From: Nitrosarchaeum sp.
GTDB lineage: Archaea > Thermoproteota > Nitrososphaeria > Nitrososphaerales > Nitrosopumilaceae
Assembly (NCBI GenBank): GCA_004297665.1
Contig: SCUP01000172.1
Coordinates: 1-5,210, forward strand
Length of the DNA stretch: 5,210 nt
Direction: 5' to 3'
Positions 5,143-5,210 of the stretch are shown here, piece by piece; within the stretch, counting starts at the first letter, position 1, and the number at the start of each line of letters is the position of its first letter. A program made the position numbers and the translations under genes. The notes under the pieces were generated by a model that saw only the letters and a program-made list of their open reading frames with translations, did not search any database and was not told the DNA's origin.

Positions 5143-5210
5143 TTAGTCTGAAACCATCTCTTGTCGTTTATGTTTTCTATATTTTTTAAAGAGAATAGTC
5201 GCTGAAATCA
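5143..5210 (-). CDS. C-terminal end of a gene entering from the right edge, possibly a membrane protein
   Basis: On the minus strand one frame is open from the window edge to TAA at 5145-5143, giving ISATILFKKYRKHKRQEMVSD. A short hydrophobic run followed by a strongly basic tail is the usual look of the cytosolic end after a last transmembrane helix. The other two minus-strand frames meet a stop early (TGA at the very edge, TAA within eight codons). Only 21 codons are visible, so chance is possible, and no function can be given. About 75 nt separate it from the uppS frame. Confidence 0.42.
   Translation of the reverse strand, partial: ISATILFKKYRKHKRQEMVSD

Noticed and set aside
1..5210. 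Mobile elements, CRISPR arrays, tRNA or rRNA genes, defence systems
   Set aside because: No transposase or integrase motif, direct-repeat array, cloverleaf or rRNA-like sequence was seen by eye, and composition looks uniform across the window.

Overview
The window is AT-rich and reads as archaeal, most likely a marine ammonia-oxidising thaumarchaeon (Nitrososphaerota, Nitrosopumilus-like). The grounds are a short archaeal-type adenylosuccinate synthetase (333 aa), an archaeal-type orotidine-5'-phosphate decarboxylase, an archaeal cis-prenyltransferase, small zinc-ribbon proteins, and several genes whose start codon lies about 25-31 nt downstream of a TATA-like box with almost no leader. No mobile element, CRISPR array, rRNA or tRNA was seen. 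The lineage is inferred from gene style, not from a marker gene.

Layout, left to right. Bases 1-245 (minus) hold the N-terminal part of a membrane protein that runs off the left edge. Bases 306-515 (minus) encode a 69-aa zinc-ribbon protein, divergent from 593-874 (plus), a 93-aa protein with a CxxC/CxxC zinc ribbon joined to a YggX-like (Fe(II)-trafficking family) C-terminal part. That gene meets 871-1332 (minus) tail to tail, sharing the tetranucleotide CTAG as both stop codons. The 871-1332 gene encodes an unrecognised 153-aa helical protein with an internal repeat. About 80 bases with divergent promoters separate it from purA (1413-2414, plus). Next come an unrecognised 220-aa gene (2464-3126, plus) and pyrF (3107-3847, plus), which overlap by 20 nt and probably form an operon. 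pyrF converges on a minus-strand pair, uppS (4264 to about 5046) followed by a Nudix hydrolase (3827-4246), with a 21-nt tail-to-tail overlap. Bases 5143-5210 (minus) look like the C-terminal end of another membrane protein.

Functionally this is mostly housekeeping: purA (AMP synthesis), pyrF (UMP synthesis), a Nudix enzyme probably acting on a nucleotide-like substrate, and uppS (polyprenyl phosphate carrier for glycan transfer). The least ordinary points are the uppS reading frame, which clearly extends upstream but has no ATG/GTG/TTG in a credible place; the zinc-ribbon/YggX hybrid; the repeat-containing 153-aa protein; and the unknown gene coupled to pyrF. I did not find convincing evidence of a novel multi-gene system.
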